Positions 32,308 through 45,999 of a stretch of DNA of 63,776 nt are shown here, piece after piece. The position numbers and the translations under genes are program-made. Position 1 is the stretch's first letter; every line of letters begins with the position of its first letter. The notes under the pieces were generated by a model, which was not told the origin of the DNA, searched no databases, and saw only the letters and a program-made list of their open reading frames with translations. Origin of the DNA: Klebsormidium nitens (taxonomy: Eukaryota; Streptophyta; Klebsormidiophyceae; Klebsormidiales; Klebsormidiaceae); the NCBI GenBank assembly GCA_000708835.1, contig DF237477.1, forward strand, positions 1 to 63,776, written 5' to 3'.

Positions 32308-34790
32308 TTTGAGATTGCACCTTGATCTCCGGATTTCACGTTTTGCAGACGTCTTTGACCTGATTAGACGAGCCCGAAGTCTGAATGGCTCTAGTATTTA
32401 GAATCTGCTGTCATATAGCTGTACGTTTGCCTGCTAGCCGCTATTATTGAGCGGACCTAAGACTTCGGAATGTAACCATGTACGAGAAGAATGGATGTCA
32501 ACCTCTAGAATGCTTCATGAGTGACAATTGTTGCACAAGGAATGGCGGTTGAATCATACATAATTTGTCTGGACTCATGAATGATGTAGCGGCAGCATAA
32601 TGTGGATGTTGCGTCCGTGCATTTCTGGACTGTTCGAATGTGTGTCAAAGGAGTGACCAGAACGGTTCCGTTCTTCGAGCCCTTGGGTATCTCGGTTTGT
32701 AAACGGAAAGATCCTTCTTTACTCGAACTTCGTGTTGCGATCGTGTGCAATGAATGGTCATCATGCAGATTTGAAAGCAGCTTATCCGCGACGACGGATT
32801 GGGGCGCCAAACGACGCGCCCGGGGTGTCTTTGCGAAAGCGTCACAAGATAAGATGAAACGAGATTGCTGGAGTCCAAGATACCAGGAATGAGGTGGGCT
32901 TCTCCGATCCAATTGTTTCGTGTCGCAGGTGCGGGCCAGCTCGACCTATGAGGCTTCGAATAATATTGCATGACTTCTATGACTGCTCGCGGTAACGCCG
33001 CGGTATCTAGATCGACTAGACGGATGTTCATGCAGCTCATGAGCTAGCTACGCACACTATGATGAGCCTGATTTCAATATGGGCTGGGCTGATTTGTATT
33101 GAGGTCATGCGGGCTTATCATGCACGTAAGCTGGCCATCGCTGATTCAAGAACTCGATCGCCGTTTTCAGACATCATTGCGTCACCATGAACTTTTGGAA
33201 TAAGCTCGCCCTGATCATGCGGCATCGTTTTCATAGACAGGCATTTGTTCTGTGGACGTCATGAGCCGGCAAAGGAGTCATTCATGAATCATACAGATCT
33301 GGAGTTCCTTTGCAGCAAGCGAAAGAAGTGCATACGACTCGGATCTGAGCTTTTCGGGCTCGGTAACGTTCAAACGATGGTGTGCATGTCTTTAACTCAA
33401 GGGCTCCCGATGGTACTCTTCACCTGCTTCAAAACAATTCGTGATTCTGAATGATCATACCGTTTGGCACCTGATACAAATCTAGTACATTCTACAGCTC
33501 TAGGTGACTGGGAAACTGGTCATATAAAAAAAGCCATCTGGAAACCAGCATCTTATGGCTGCACGCCCTTCGAGTCCTTTCCAACCATTACGCTCGGGGA
33601 GAGCGCGGCGCCCCAGACCTTCCAGAAAGCTCCGCGGCATGAGAAAAACCTTCTGAACGGGACATCTGCACAAAACGGGTAGTATTTCAAGGGCCAATCT
33701 GGCCGATGCTTACAGCACTCGATGGCAGCCTCTGTCATTGGTCACGCGAGACTCTTTTGGTAGAGGCAAATCCACTTATAAGAGCATGAGTTCTGTTTCT
33801 TAAGCAAGCTGCGGACGGGCAACTGAAGGACATAAGGGCCGTCAAGTTGGGTCCATTCAGCTATTCGTTGAATGTAGTCCTCGATTTCCCTCTCCAAGTT
33901 GGCTTACGGTTCGGGAGAAGGAGCTCCAGCAATGAAAAAGTGAGCTCACGTGTTTTTAGGTATACGCACAGGAAAAACTCAAGCGGACCCAAGTAGGCAA
34001 ATGATCAGGCAAAATGCCGGAAACTCACCACTCACAGGTACCCATTGCGACTTGACGTCTAGCCTCCTTGGTGGAAACCCGGTGCTCGCGAAATGCTGCA
34101 CTCGAGTTCAATCAGCGTGCAAAAAGAGCCCGCCAAAGTTTCCGCTAAGCAGAGCATCTAGCATTAGCACGTAGGAGGTCGAGGCCGACACCCGGAGAAA
34201 TGATGCACTCTGCTCGTCAGCGCGCGGCGCAACAAAACGAGACTTTGCTTACGACAACGGTGAAATCAAGACGCCGAGAAGCGCGCTGAAAGACAAACGA
34301 CACGTGGCTTACCGATGGATACGTGGCTCAACCAGCGCCAGAGTACACCTGGCTTACCTGGTGACGTGTGCGAGTCCTGGGTCATCATGTTCACCCCTGT
34401 CCTTCCTTCAGAACGATCGTATTCTCCTGCAATTTGAAAGCGTTTCAATAGAGCAACACTGTGGTCGAACTTTTGGTGCTTGCCCTGCCTGGCATTGGTC
34501 CGCTGCCATTTTCTCTCAGGGCCTAAGAATCACGTCGTGGGCGTTCTAAAGCCGCGGGAAACCAGGATCTCAAAATGGTATACAACAATATGTTTTTCAA
34601 AGCCAGAATATTCCGTTATCAAGGATGATCCGTTTTCAGGATCAGGATGAGATCAAGCGAGTTCTGCTGAGGATTCACCACCAACTGGACAATTCGACTT
34701 TCCCAGTGCCCAGATCGTCCTTGACCTCCGAGGGATGCCAGGAAGCACTTGAAATGTAGAAGCCCTGCATAAAAGTTCTGCCGTCAAAAG
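32308..34790. other. Intergenic DNA without a recognisable gene
   Basis: Scattered short open frames on both strands show no domain, no splice logic and no codon pattern like the exons to the left. I see nothing further. Confidence 0.4.
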
Positions 34791-34839
34791 CTCTACTCAT
34801 GATCGTGTCTTCGATTGGCTTCTGGGCGCCAACGTCGCA

Positions 34840-35240
34840 TGTCGCAGCGCAGAGTTGCGTGGCCTCGCCGCGGCGCAGAGGTCGAGGACGCGGCCGCACA
34901 CTCACGGATTGCGCGCGCATGTACCCTCAGTGGCGCACGGCTAGGCCGCAACTTAGCGAACGTGACTGCCTCGCCCACTCTCATCCTGGCATGAGACTGA
35001 GCGGGCCACTTGGCGGCCGTCCGCGGTCCTTCAGGCGACGCGACTGGCGCACTCGGCGTACTCGGATCCTAAAGTTTGCGCGCGCACAAGCGCCGCGGCT
35101 CTGCCGCGGCCGGGCGCGAGCACAGGCGCCGCTTCGTGTCACTATGCTGCAAGCATGTACCAGCAGCGCGCGCGGCCGCGCGAGCAGCGCACGAACGACG
35201 GGCAGCGCTTCTGGAGGTCTTTCCAGAGATCCAACATTCT
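34840..35240. repeat. GC-rich patch with NotI-type sites, diverged copy 1
   Basis: This patch has many GCGCGC and GCGGCCGC strings and is introduced by a segment (GGGCGCCAACGTCGCATGTC) that matches the segment introducing the patch at 38 kb (GGGCACCAATATACGTCGCA). Long overlapping open frames on both strands are expected from GC-rich composition and are not credible genes. Confidence 0.5.
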
Positions 35241-37079
35241 CGGCGAAGAGCAAGGCGAGTTGTGTTTCCGAAGAGGCGGGCATAATTGTGGAGATAGAGA
35301 AGCAGCAATTTTCAAAGTCTTCACCTCTTCTGGACTTACCGAAGAAGTGAGGCGAGGGCCCTGACGAAGAATCGAGGGTCGGATTGTGACGAGCACACAA
35401 TTTGAGAGGAGAGTGGCTTTCTGAAGTGCCAACACGGATGTTGCAACATGGTGACAACCAACACTTAGGAAGTTTCTTCCGAGGTTGCCCTGTGCATTCG
35501 CTGCCCGCTCGACTGCCAGTCTTCACTGCGTCATACAGGGAAAGCCGCTGGTGTAGAGTAACCTCTTTCAGCTACACAAAATGCAGAGCCATCAACACGA
35601 GCGCGCCCTCGCGCATTCTGCAAGCATAAGAAGCCGTTTTCCTGTCCGCGGATTAGGGAGGTAAATGCCAAGGTCCAACTAGTACTGCCGAACCTCGTGT
35701 CCTTGTCGGCTTGAAATCTCGAATTTAGAGGCCCGAAGGTCAGAAAGACTTCATTCGTCAGCACGTATCACATCCTCCTTGCCTGACTAAAAGCTCGTTC
35801 AGTTAAATTTTCTCACCACGCGGGAAACTGATGGTTGACTTGCTAAGTGACCACTACGGTTCATTGCAAGTGCACGACTTCTCCAGTCAAGCGACGAAGT
35901 CTGTTTGTAAGCACTCTGCGCCTTCAAACCGAGTGTTCTGCTTCTCAGATCCAGCCTGAGATCCTGAACAACGCAGCAGCTTGGAAAGTGAGGGAACGAA
36001 ATCCATCTAAAGAACGAAGGGAAGAAAGGCAATAATAGACAGATGGGTTTGAGGAAGTCGCACCGTGCTGCGATTGAATAACAGCCTGGTCAACTAGCAT
36101 CAAGGAAACGGTTCGCTCCAGAGTGGCACAAACAAGACGACTGATTCACAAACAGTCTATCGAACCCAAAGGGGCCAACTTAGAGATACGCATCGTCTTC
36201 GGCATGACTGTACGGGTTTGATTGTCCCTCTGCTTCTGCGACCTTCTCCTGCTTTGTGGTGGTCATAAAGACACCTGAACTCTGGATCCAGCTTTTTAAG
36301 GCGAAGCATTGACCCAGCCCACTGGTCAGAGATCCGAGATCTGCCGAGGCGTGCTCCTCGCTAGAGAGCCTTGCAATCCTGACGTTTTGGGGCGGACCCA
36401 GGAAGCTATTACCCCGCCGGAAAGTGCTAGGAAAACGGTGGCCTGTATAGCGGCTAGCTCTTAAACAGATGGGCTGCCCTGATCATCCTGAGTGAATGAG
36501 GAAGGCGCCGAGGTTTCGTTCGGCGTCGCCCTCATGCGGTGCGTGCAAAGAAATTGATGTTAAGAGCATGATAGACGTGCGATATGAGAAGTACAGAACG
36601 ACGAAATGGTCGGAGAAGCGGGGGAAGGCTTGGAGCGCAGAGATGACGTCAAGGCTTCAGCGGCCAAAATCATCATAGTCACTTTCAAAGAGCAAAGGTG
36701 GCTGCACGCTTTCGATGCAACGGCGGCTCAGTGACCCAACGTACCAGGAGTGTACTGACACGGAGGAGGCTGTCCGCGTGTGGGTACCGGTCTTTATCCT
36801 TAGCCATAAACCCGACGAACTTCATGCCGATCAATCGTGATGGTCCCTCCCAATGAACACTCTGAAGACATGTGCCTTCAGCCACGAGGTTTGCGAGTTT
36901 CCCTGCTCAAACGTCGGGCAGAGTTCAAGTTCCGCAACACCTGCCTAGACGGCGCTAGTAATACTCGTGGATTATGCTCCCGCGTTCAGGCAGTGAAACG
37001 GTCACAAGGCGAGTGTTTGGTGGACGGCGATGAAGCTTTCAAGTGCTCCGCATGGAGCCAGAACATTATTTTCCTTGAA

Positions 37080-37960
37080 AGAAGTCAGAGGTACAGATGG
37101 CTCCAAGTCGACTTCAACCGTGACAGTGGCTTGCGATGGGCGCGCCGACAAAAAGCGAATTCCTTGCCAATCAGATATTAGACTTCTTATTCTGCAATAG
37201 GTGTCAAGGCAGCATTCAGCAGCTTTCGTGGTTGCTTTCTCGCATGCTGACACCTTGGCGCCAAAAACATAAACAGCGGCTCGAGCTTGGAGTGCATTGG
37301 GCGCTAGCTGTTCGCAAAGAGACCAGTGTCGTCGCTTTGATGCTTGTGGGCGCCACGCATATGACTGGTGGCTTCGTACATCAAAGAAAAGAAGTCGCAT
37401 TTGCAGCTTCCCGAGGAGGAGCAAAACGTAACAGAGAAGAAGTCTGTCTTCGCAAACAGAGATCAATGCATACTACGGCCCGGAGTTTTGAATGTTAGCG
37501 AAGGAACAAGTGAGCGGCAGTGGGCTGGCCGGCTCAGTCTTTCCAGCAGTGTTCCCACGTTGCTGTCAACGCTACAGTAACGTCGAAAATCAAATCCAAG
37601 GCAAGGAAACTGGGTTGACTTTGTTCAACGGTGGCTCTGAGCGTTTCAGACTGCAGTGCCGGCCGCTCCGGATCTCCTCATTCCCGACGTCTCCAGATCT
37701 CGTTTGAACAGCTAAAAAACGCGGCCCGATGTGGTCAGATCGTCGGGGCAACGCTTCGTGTAGCCTGATTGAGTGAAGCAATTAGGGGATCCCCCAAAGG
37801 GGTCGCGGCGAGAGCGCAAAGGAAAGTGTCACCTAGGCCGAACGTTTCCCCTTTCTGCAAGAATTTCGATCAAGACGAGCTGCCAGCCTTTCGGTGCACT
37901 AGTAATCAGAACAAACGGGGCCAAAAGAACAGATGGAATTAGGATATCCAATCTCTCATA
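37080..37960 (+). repeat. Large dispersed repeat, partial copy 1
   Basis: Shares ordered motifs with the copies at 42, 46 and 51 kb: the GATGGCTC start, CTTCCTTGCC, the GCAGCTTTCG/GGTTGCTTTCTCGCATG block, AACAAGTGAGCGGCA, and GCTTCGTGTAGCCTGATTGA. Identity is low (I judge roughly 55-70 percent by eye) and the end is truncated. Confidence 0.5.
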
Positions 37961-38059
37961 AGAAGAGAACCAGGTCTTGCTGATGGAAAGTGTCACGATG
38001 AATGGCTCAGTATAGAAAGCAATCATGATCACACGGCTTGGGGTTAAAAAGATCACTAC

Positions 38060-38460
38060 AATCATGTCCGCAATCCATTTTTGGGCACCAATATACGTCG
38101 CAGCGCGTAACTTGAATCGCCGGTGCCTGGCGTCGGCGGCCGCGGCGCGGACGTCTACAACGAGCGCGGCCGCACAATGACGGGGTGCGCGCGCGCGAGG
38201 AATCATGCGAGGCCTGCTTAGGCGGGCCGCGCAACGAACGAGATTTGGCGGCCGCGCTGATGTGCATCGCGCGACGCGAGCGCCACCGCGCGCGTTTCTT
38301 GCGCGCGCATGGGCGCTGCTCCGGTCAAGCTGAGGTTACGTACATTTCGGGCCATGCATGGCGCTATATGGTATATAAGCAAGCGCGGCCGCTGCGTACC
38401 GGCAGCGCGGCCGCGTTCCGGCGGCCCAGTTCCGCGGGCAGGCGCGAATGAACGGGCGGC
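38060..38460. repeat. GC-rich patch with NotI-type sites, diverged copy 2
   Basis: GCGGCCGC occurs five times here in about 270 bases (38140-38413). Similarity to the patch at 34.8 kb is weak but collinear at the left side (GTCGCAGCGC). No gene is supported. Confidence 0.5.
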
Positions 38461-40395
38461 ATTTTCTTTTTTGGAGTTTGCATTGCTTTGTCAACGTGCG
38501 GACGGGCGGCATCGTTTTCTCATCTTGATTTGGCACATTCTCCGCAGTACTTCCACTCGCACGTGGTGCTTGTACGAACCAACAACGGACATGATAGACA
38601 TTTTAGTGGCAATGGTGCAAGAAGGTCGTGAAAGCAGGGAAGCCTCGAAGCGCAGCTGTAACTCAAAAGCGCCATCTGGCTTTCAACCGCAAATACCTTA
38701 CAAGAAGAGAGAGGAGAGGACCACGCACGCTTCCGATTAAACGGTGGCTCAAACCGTCCAGCACCTGGTCCGACATGACCAGTGCGCGAGTCTGGGGCCT
38801 CCTTTCCTTGCCACGCCTGTGAACGCCCGATGTTGATGGTCCTGCAAACATGAACGTTCTGGAATTTTGAGCATGGCCTCAACGACAACAGCCGCATGGT
38901 CTCCCGCTGGAAGATTGGAACGGTACATTCAGAAGGGGTCCGTAAAGAGACACACCGCCCCATCTCATACGCTCGTTAATGAGTGTACGAGAGGAAATAT
39001 GGCGGCACAGATCAATCGAGGCATTGGTTAGACACAAAAATGTTGTATCACATCGAAGGCAGCAGTATGGACGGGCCTGCCGTTTCTCGTGATTGGCCGA
39101 TTGCGTCCCCTTGAGGTTCTGTACGTGTTTCCGGCGCTTTTGACCGTCATCCCCCCGTTTGGTTAAATTGAATTGCCAGAAGTCATTTGGCTCCAGAATG
39201 AGTTTCTGGCTTGGCGCGTGATTCGTTGCGGCACCAATCCAAACCTGTCATTGCCGGAATGGCTGCGTCCTGATACGAAACCGGTTGAGAAAGTCCCATA
39301 ATCAGGCTTCTCCCTGCAACGTAACTGGTGCGGTAAAGGACAACAGGGAAGCCGCTTTGATTGCAATAAGACCGCTTTACTCCCCTCTTTTACACTACAA
39401 GAGGGCGGAGCCACTTCTCGAGTGTTACGCGGTGACTAAAGGACCGGTCACAGGGCTTCGAAGTCGCCGGCGGCTAATTGGAAGGGTGCAGCGCGATCTG
39501 GGCGACTGACGATCGCGATTGAACGATCCGATATAACCTGGTCTCTCCGGAAGTCACTCAGATGGCTCCCTGCAGGTGCGCACTCCAAACAAAAAGGGAG
39601 AATCAGGCAATTTAAACCAGTCACCTGGACAAGCAATCAAGCACGTATGAAATTGGGCGGGGATCGTGGCTGAGAGCACTCGGTGTCGAAAGGGACTGAG
39701 CTGCAGTGCGGCCAGACAAAGCTGCGATTGGAACGTCTTCCTTGCCACCCGTCTATCCGTCGAGAGACTTTTATGCCGGAGGATTTCGGAACGTCTTTGG
39801 AAACCAAAGATTGCTTTTTGTACCTGCAACTCCTACATTCATTCCATAGCTTCGACACACATTCTTCGACTTTTCTGTACTCCGGTTTTAACGCTTCAGT
39901 ACGTATGCGCCGCGATCAAATTGTAAGATTTGTGGGCTCCATCTGCATCGGCAGAACTCTGCACCCGGTCCGGCGTCTTGTTGGCGCAGAAGTTTTCCTG
40001 TTAAAAGTTGTGCAGATTTCAGCTGGGGCACTGGCGGCTGCAATCTTGGCTTTGGTTTTGCAAAACGCGCTGGAACATCTTTGCACCAGAATGAAAGGTC
40101 GTCTTGCTACTGTCACGTACTGCGCTCATTCTGCTCGATTTGGCGATGCACTTAACGAATTTTGTTGGCTAGAGCAACCGATTGGTAGTCTCGTAGTAAT
40201 TAGAGATCCGTCTAACTACGACAATTTCAACACGTGTTAAGAGAGGAGCTGTCCAGAAAAGAAAGGCGACTTCGATACGTCCCAACGGAAATCGTTTTGA
40301 AGCTTACGCGAGCACCGCCCGCGTGGCCCCTTGACAATATAAGGCGACGCCGCCGGCCCTTCGTAAACGCAGAGCGGCGGTGCCCTAGGCTAAAC

Positions 40396-40440
40396 CTAAC
40401 TTGATCAAACCTAGCTTGATCAAACCTAGCTTGATCAAAC
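40396..40440 (+). repeat. Three tandem 15-bp units
   Basis: The unit CTAGCTTGATCAAAC is repeated three times, the first copy with one change. It lies in DNA with no gene. Confidence 0.85.
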
Positions 40441-42249
40441 TCAAGATCGCGGTTAATTGCTATGTGTGCACTCGTGCTCACAACGGCTTCTCCCTGGCTT
40501 CTCCAGCCCACTAGAAAGGACCGGCTCAGATGCAGGCACGGCAATGATCCTGAATCGGTGACAGTCATCATGATATCTGCATGATTGTAGCCGAGCACAT
40601 AAGCATACGTTCAAAATTTTGTAGACTCGAAGCTGTATCCTGCAATCCTTACAAGGCTGTGCGCTGCAAAGTCTGCGCTTGATCTCGCTGCCCGCCGGGT
40701 GAGACGAAGCCGTTCAACAATCGACTCTCTAGGTAAATTCTGGCACATCGATCCTGATTGCATCTCGGCGCAGGCTTGTTGAAGAAGGCAAAGCTTAAAC
40801 AGGTGACCGACTTAGGCCGGCTGTCAACATCATGACTCGTATCTTAATACATGCCAACAAGGCACCCAGAAGTGCACAAACCAACGGCGACAGGATCTTC
40901 TTCGGAAGAGAAGAATAAAAGGGGTGTATTTCTAGGATGAAACCACTCAACGAGATCTTCTACTCGAAAGGAGATTGGAACCCTCTGTATACGTTTAGCT
41001 CGCAACTGGTAGAAGATTCCCAGACGACGGGAAAGCATTAGGGAGGTGATTTCAAACCCGGCGCGGAATCGAGGTCCTGACGTCTAGAAGACGGAATACG
41101 TCAACCCATCTTGAGACTGAAAGGGTTCAGACTGGCCGGACATATCAAGGATGAAGTGGGCGGGTACGGAAGCTGCTGGCTCGGACTTCCTCCTAAAAGC
41201 ATTGGCTGGCGAACGGTACTTCGGCAATACGAAAAACTTCACGGCCGCTGCCGCGATTGTCTGGCACCTCTAAAGTATGCGCGACGCTGTCTGGCGGAAT
41301 AGTTAGTAATTGCCTCGGCAAGAATAGTTTAGTTCGAAGCCTTCGAATTCGGAATCCGGGGCCATCAATGGAATGGAATGCTAATGGGGAATGAAATCAA
41401 AGGGTCTGTAGTCCATGAACACAAGTCCGTTCGTGTGTACTTGGGTCGGTTTTCAGCCGACGCCTCTCAAATAAGGAAGCGATTAGCCTCGTTTATTAGA
41501 AGCCAGCAACGAAGCCATACCAGCTTTTCTTGAGGTTGCGTATGACTTACGAACGAAGTCACTGGAAGTACAGGTGGCTCAAGAGACGCGAACACCGGCT
41601 CTTGAGTAGCTCCCGAAGGACGTCACGTTCCGATCCGCTTTTCCTTGTCACGCCTTGGACGGTTCCATCGGAAACACACTTCGAATCAGAACTCGAGCGC
41701 TATTTGCGAAGAACCAAACGAGCCCCGCCCACCAGCCCAGTCGTTACATGGGCAGACTGTAGAGCAACTTAAGGAAAGCTGCATCCCCTCTTTTGTAACT
41801 AAAGTTGTGGCAGGAGAGAGCGCGCAATACGCAGCGTCTAAGCCAATTGCAAAAGACGTGCAAAATGGATTACCATATACATGAAACACTAGTAAAAGCA
41901 TGATCAATCAACGTAACATGCTTAAGAGAAAATCTTGCGTGCAGTTGTTGATCTACGACGCGGCTCCGGTTTGAGACACCATCTTCTGCGTGGCCGCACT
42001 CTGGACGACACCAAGCAAGACTTTTGTCATTGCCATCCTCCGTCGACTTCAGTCAGGTGGATATGTCCTTGAAGCACTTTCTGACTAGGAAATCTAGTAC
42101 GCCAGTACCAGAACGAGACTACTGACTGTAACAGGAAAACCGCCCGCAGCACGCACTCTCAATGTTATGCCTTGTCGGGCACGAAGAATTTCGACTGAAG
42201 AAACAGTGAGCTCGCTATACAAAGTAGTAAAGCCCACCTCCAAGTATAA

Positions 42250-44360
42250 CCAGAGACAGTATGTAGACATATTTCGCTACCGTCTCACCTTTTTTTGTAT
42301 TCTCCTGGGATGATTTGATCCTTCTAGTGCTGGGAGCACGAAGATGCTAGAATCAAGTACTTCGATCCTCAATACCGAACGGCGAGATTTGGAATCGCGT
42401 ATAGCTGTGTTCATTCCTCTGGGCATCAAAGAACGCTCTTCATCCTAGGGTCTGTTAAAAGGATCGAGGGCACCGTCGAAGGACGCGCGCTATTTTTCGC
42501 AGCAACGGAAGGAAGTGCGCGGATGGCTCAGATCGATTCCAAGACCTTTACAACTGGTCCGCAACGGCCCGCGCGCCAGAAGCAAATCACGTCCTTGCCA
42601 TTCGTTTTTTGATTCCGTCTCTCGGAAAGGGACTATAGGCAGTCAGCAGCTTCGGTGATCGTTCTCCTGAATTCTGATGCTTTTAAGCTTCGCCAAAACA
42701 TTAGGGGCCCGCTCGTGCTTGAGAATAATGTGGGACCTAGATTTTCGGAAAGAGACTGCCGCCCGCTAATTCGATGCTTGTGGGCGGCCTACAGAACTTC
42801 GGCGGCTTGCATCACTTCATTGGAGTCGGGTCGCCAGAAGAGCAATCCAGCATCCACGAACACGTGAGTAACATCCTTCATGAGAGCTCCGCAAAATAAA
42901 ACAGCATAGTACAAACATACTGTGAGCAATCAGTGGCCGAGAAACAAGCGAGCGGCCGAGGTGGGCTGGCTGCATAACATGTTCTATACATTAACCTATG
43001 TTCGTACAAGACAAGTCCATCGGCTTCGAAACCAAAATGGCCAAGCAAGGTTATCGGGTCGGAGGGCTTCCTCAACATATACCAGCTTTGGCGTCACTTG
43101 TACTGCCACTCAGGTGGTTCCTCATCCCGGACCTCTCAATTCCCTCTCGATTCCCGCATCAAACGCGAACTAGCGCGGCTATTGCAATGTGAATCATAAG
43201 GGCGTCGCTTCGTGCAGTCTGGCTGAGCAAAGCAATCAAGACCCGAATTATAAAGCAGGGGCCGCTAATTCAAGCCGGCACAGGGCCTGAAAGTCCTCCC
43301 GCTTTGGTCAAAATGGCTTTTGAGACCAGCCGCCGGACTCGGATCCCTCTGAAGCTGGGTAAGTGCTTCCAAAAGAATGGAGGGTTTCTTGAAAAAGAGG
43401 AGCTACAGGTCTGGCAGCCCGTAAAGTATTACAAAGAGTGGCTCAGAACTTCTACGCACGTCTCCCGACAGTGATGACCTTGAGGGGGTCACCGTCACGT
43501 CTTTCTTTGCCCTCTGAAACATTCGACTCGTACTAAGGAACAGACGAACCGATTTGATTTGAAAATGTGCCTACAAGCGATAAGATCGAATGATTCACGG
43601 CGGAATCTTAAACGAGACTCCCATTTGCAGACGGGATCGCAGCAGATTGCGCAAGCCAAACCTGATCTGGCGGCATGCGGGGCCTTCACCTCTGAACTCT
43701 GGAGAAAATTGCAAATCATGTGCTACAAATCTAGTGCTAAGACCTTATAGAACCGCCCAAAGACCTCAGCACACCACAGGGTACGGCGGACGAGGTCCAC
43801 AAGAAACGAAAGAAAAGCGAGAACAATGTACTTAAAATGGTTAAAAAGGGGTATGAAGTACGGCTGAAGCTCACGCAACTCAATTGCCCGCTTTCAAACG
43901 GACTCTAGAGATTCTTAAACAAGTGTTCAGTAACAATATGTGGACCCAGTGTGAAGAGCTGACGAAGGACGATTTGTAAAGATGACTTTTACGAGCTGAA
44001 GAGGAAAAGAGACAGGGGGGCTGAAAGTTGCAGGCACGGTGAATGAAGACTCATCTTCAGGCGGTTCGGAAGTGGCTCATGGCACAACATCAGTCGTCGA
44101 CGCCTGGCATCCGTTGCCAAACAAAATTCATCATTGCCACCCTAACAAACGGCGTTCTCTTCGACATATCGAGTGGGCAGCGGATTTTAGTAGACAGCTG
44201 CACGCATTTAAGCATCCTGCTTTTGGAACCCCCATCTTAAGCGGACGAAAGGATTCTTTTGTGATGAAGAACGGGGCGACCGAAGAGCTGGGCGGAAGAG
44301 TGAGAGGTTCGCCGCAACGGAAGAGCTGCACAAAAGTTTGGGCGGCGTCCGACTAGCAGG
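42250..44360 (+). repeat. Large dispersed repeat, full-length copy 2
   Basis: Aligns along its length with 46000-48200. Clear anchors are CCTTGCCATTCGTTTTTTGA, GGTGATCGTTCTCCTGAAT, AACAAGCGAGCGGCCGAG, CAGCCGCCGGACT, ACAGGGTACGGC and CAAACGGCGTTCTC. No frame is shared between copies, so it looks non-coding or long decayed. Confidence 0.65.
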
Positions 44361-45499
44361 GCCCTGATAGTACTATTAGTCACTCTCTGAAGTCTTTCGG
44401 AGCGGAATCCGTGGGGAAGCCTTCAAAGGCAGCTCAACAGTGCGGCAAAGCGCGACTGATATCGATGACATCTGAACGCATCATACGAATCCCGAAAGAA
44501 GCTATCAAGGCCGTCCAAAGACGGTGATATAAAGGGAAATTCTTTCGTTAATGCAAAGATATCCCTGTTGATTAGGCGCCGGACTGGAAGCCCTGCAAAA
44601 AGTTGACATCAACCTCGGATTTAACGGGTTATATCTGCAAGCTGTGTTGCACCGCTGCCGCGCAAGTCGATGTCAGACTTAAGGAAAGCTACTTGTAGGG
44701 CCAAAGACGCTTCGCCAAATTCGTTTCAGACCGCATATCGGGGCAGTTGATACTGACAATAGTCACAAAGAAACGAGCAAACTTCGTATTCACCTAAGAA
44801 AACTCAGTTTGACGTTGGGATTAATCCGGCAAGATGGTACAGGTCAAGGTAACGGCTTCGGAATTCGAAAAGAGGCATCGGTCCGCTGTCCGTACTTGTC
44901 ATCTATGAGCCACTGGGTCTGTCGTCCTTGCCAAGATGATGCAGGGTACTTAGTCAATCAGCTCCACACCCCTGTCCTATAAAATGTTGAACGAAACTCT
45001 GTTCAGAGAAACGTGTCGCTTTAGCACGGATCTAATCTTCTGGCTCGAACATACTAACATCAATGTCCGTTTTTCCAAACGGACGGGTGTTTCATGCAGA
45101 TTTTCTGCTGAAACAGCATAGAAGAACGGGAGGCCCTACTTGATCAAATGTGCAGCCTCAAGGGATACAAAAGCAACGCAATCCCGATGATCAGAGCTCT
45201 GCGAAATTGAAATGCCTACTACATCCAGACTGGAAGCACGCACAGGCAGGATATAAGCGAGCTGCTGCTGGATGACTCAATCAGTTCTGTACAGTCTGAA
45301 CCCCACAAGATGTTTGTCAAGATGTTCCTAAGTTCAAATTCACAAGAAAAGTCGAGACAATATAAATATTGGGTCAGAGAGTTCGTGCCAGCTTTCATCA
45401 TGCATCATTGGCACTTGCATTGCCAATCCGAACCTCCTCAAGTCCAATCTTCAAATACAGTCACGAATGATCCATGCAAGCGCGACCTTGCGGTTGCCC

Positions 45500-45840
45500 C
45501 TAGGTCCGATTAAAAGGGCGAAGCTTCGTGTCACTTGATTCAGCAAAGCACGCAGCAAAATAGTTGAAGGGTCCCGCGAGCGCACGGGAAAGTACCCTCC
45601 GTTTGGTCGAAATGGGCTCTCGAGACTAGCCCCAATTTTTCGATGCGTCGGAGTGAGTGGCACACTAGCTACAGTAGGTTGCTTCAAAAAGGACGGCCGA
45701 ATATGTGAAGAAAGAATGTAGATAAGGCTGGTGGTAAAGTATCACGAGGAACGGCTCATGAGCAAAATGCCCGACTTTCTGAGGCCTTAAAGGGGCTCAC
45801 TGTCACGGCTTTTTTTGCCCCTTTTTCATAGCCTTCTCTG
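45500..45840 (+). repeat. Large dispersed repeat, internal fragment
   Basis: Matches the middle of the full copies: GCTTCGTGTCACTTGATTCA, GTTTGGTCGAAATGGGCT, and CACTGTCACGGCTTTTTTTG. It stands directly before copy 3. Confidence 0.5.
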
Positions 45841-45999
45841 CAACGTGTTTCGATTTCCAACCGGAAGACTTGCATTCAAAGCGACCTGATCCACGACCGA
45901 TTATTCCGACAGTATCACGGACGGGGATTCGATCTACAAACGAGAGCCGCGGCCCGGCAGGAAACCGCGCCACTGAGAATCTGACGTGGCAGCATGCGA

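Noticed and set aside
34799-35526. Overlapping long frames on both strands of the 35-kb GC-rich patch
   Set aside because: Long frames on opposite strands at once are explained by few stop codons in GC-rich DNA. No recognisable protein.
39683-40240. 185-codon plus-strand frame with a hydrophobic segment
   Set aside because: No domain, no neighbouring exon, and composition like the surrounding repeats; the length is possible by chance in 27 kb of non-coding DNA.
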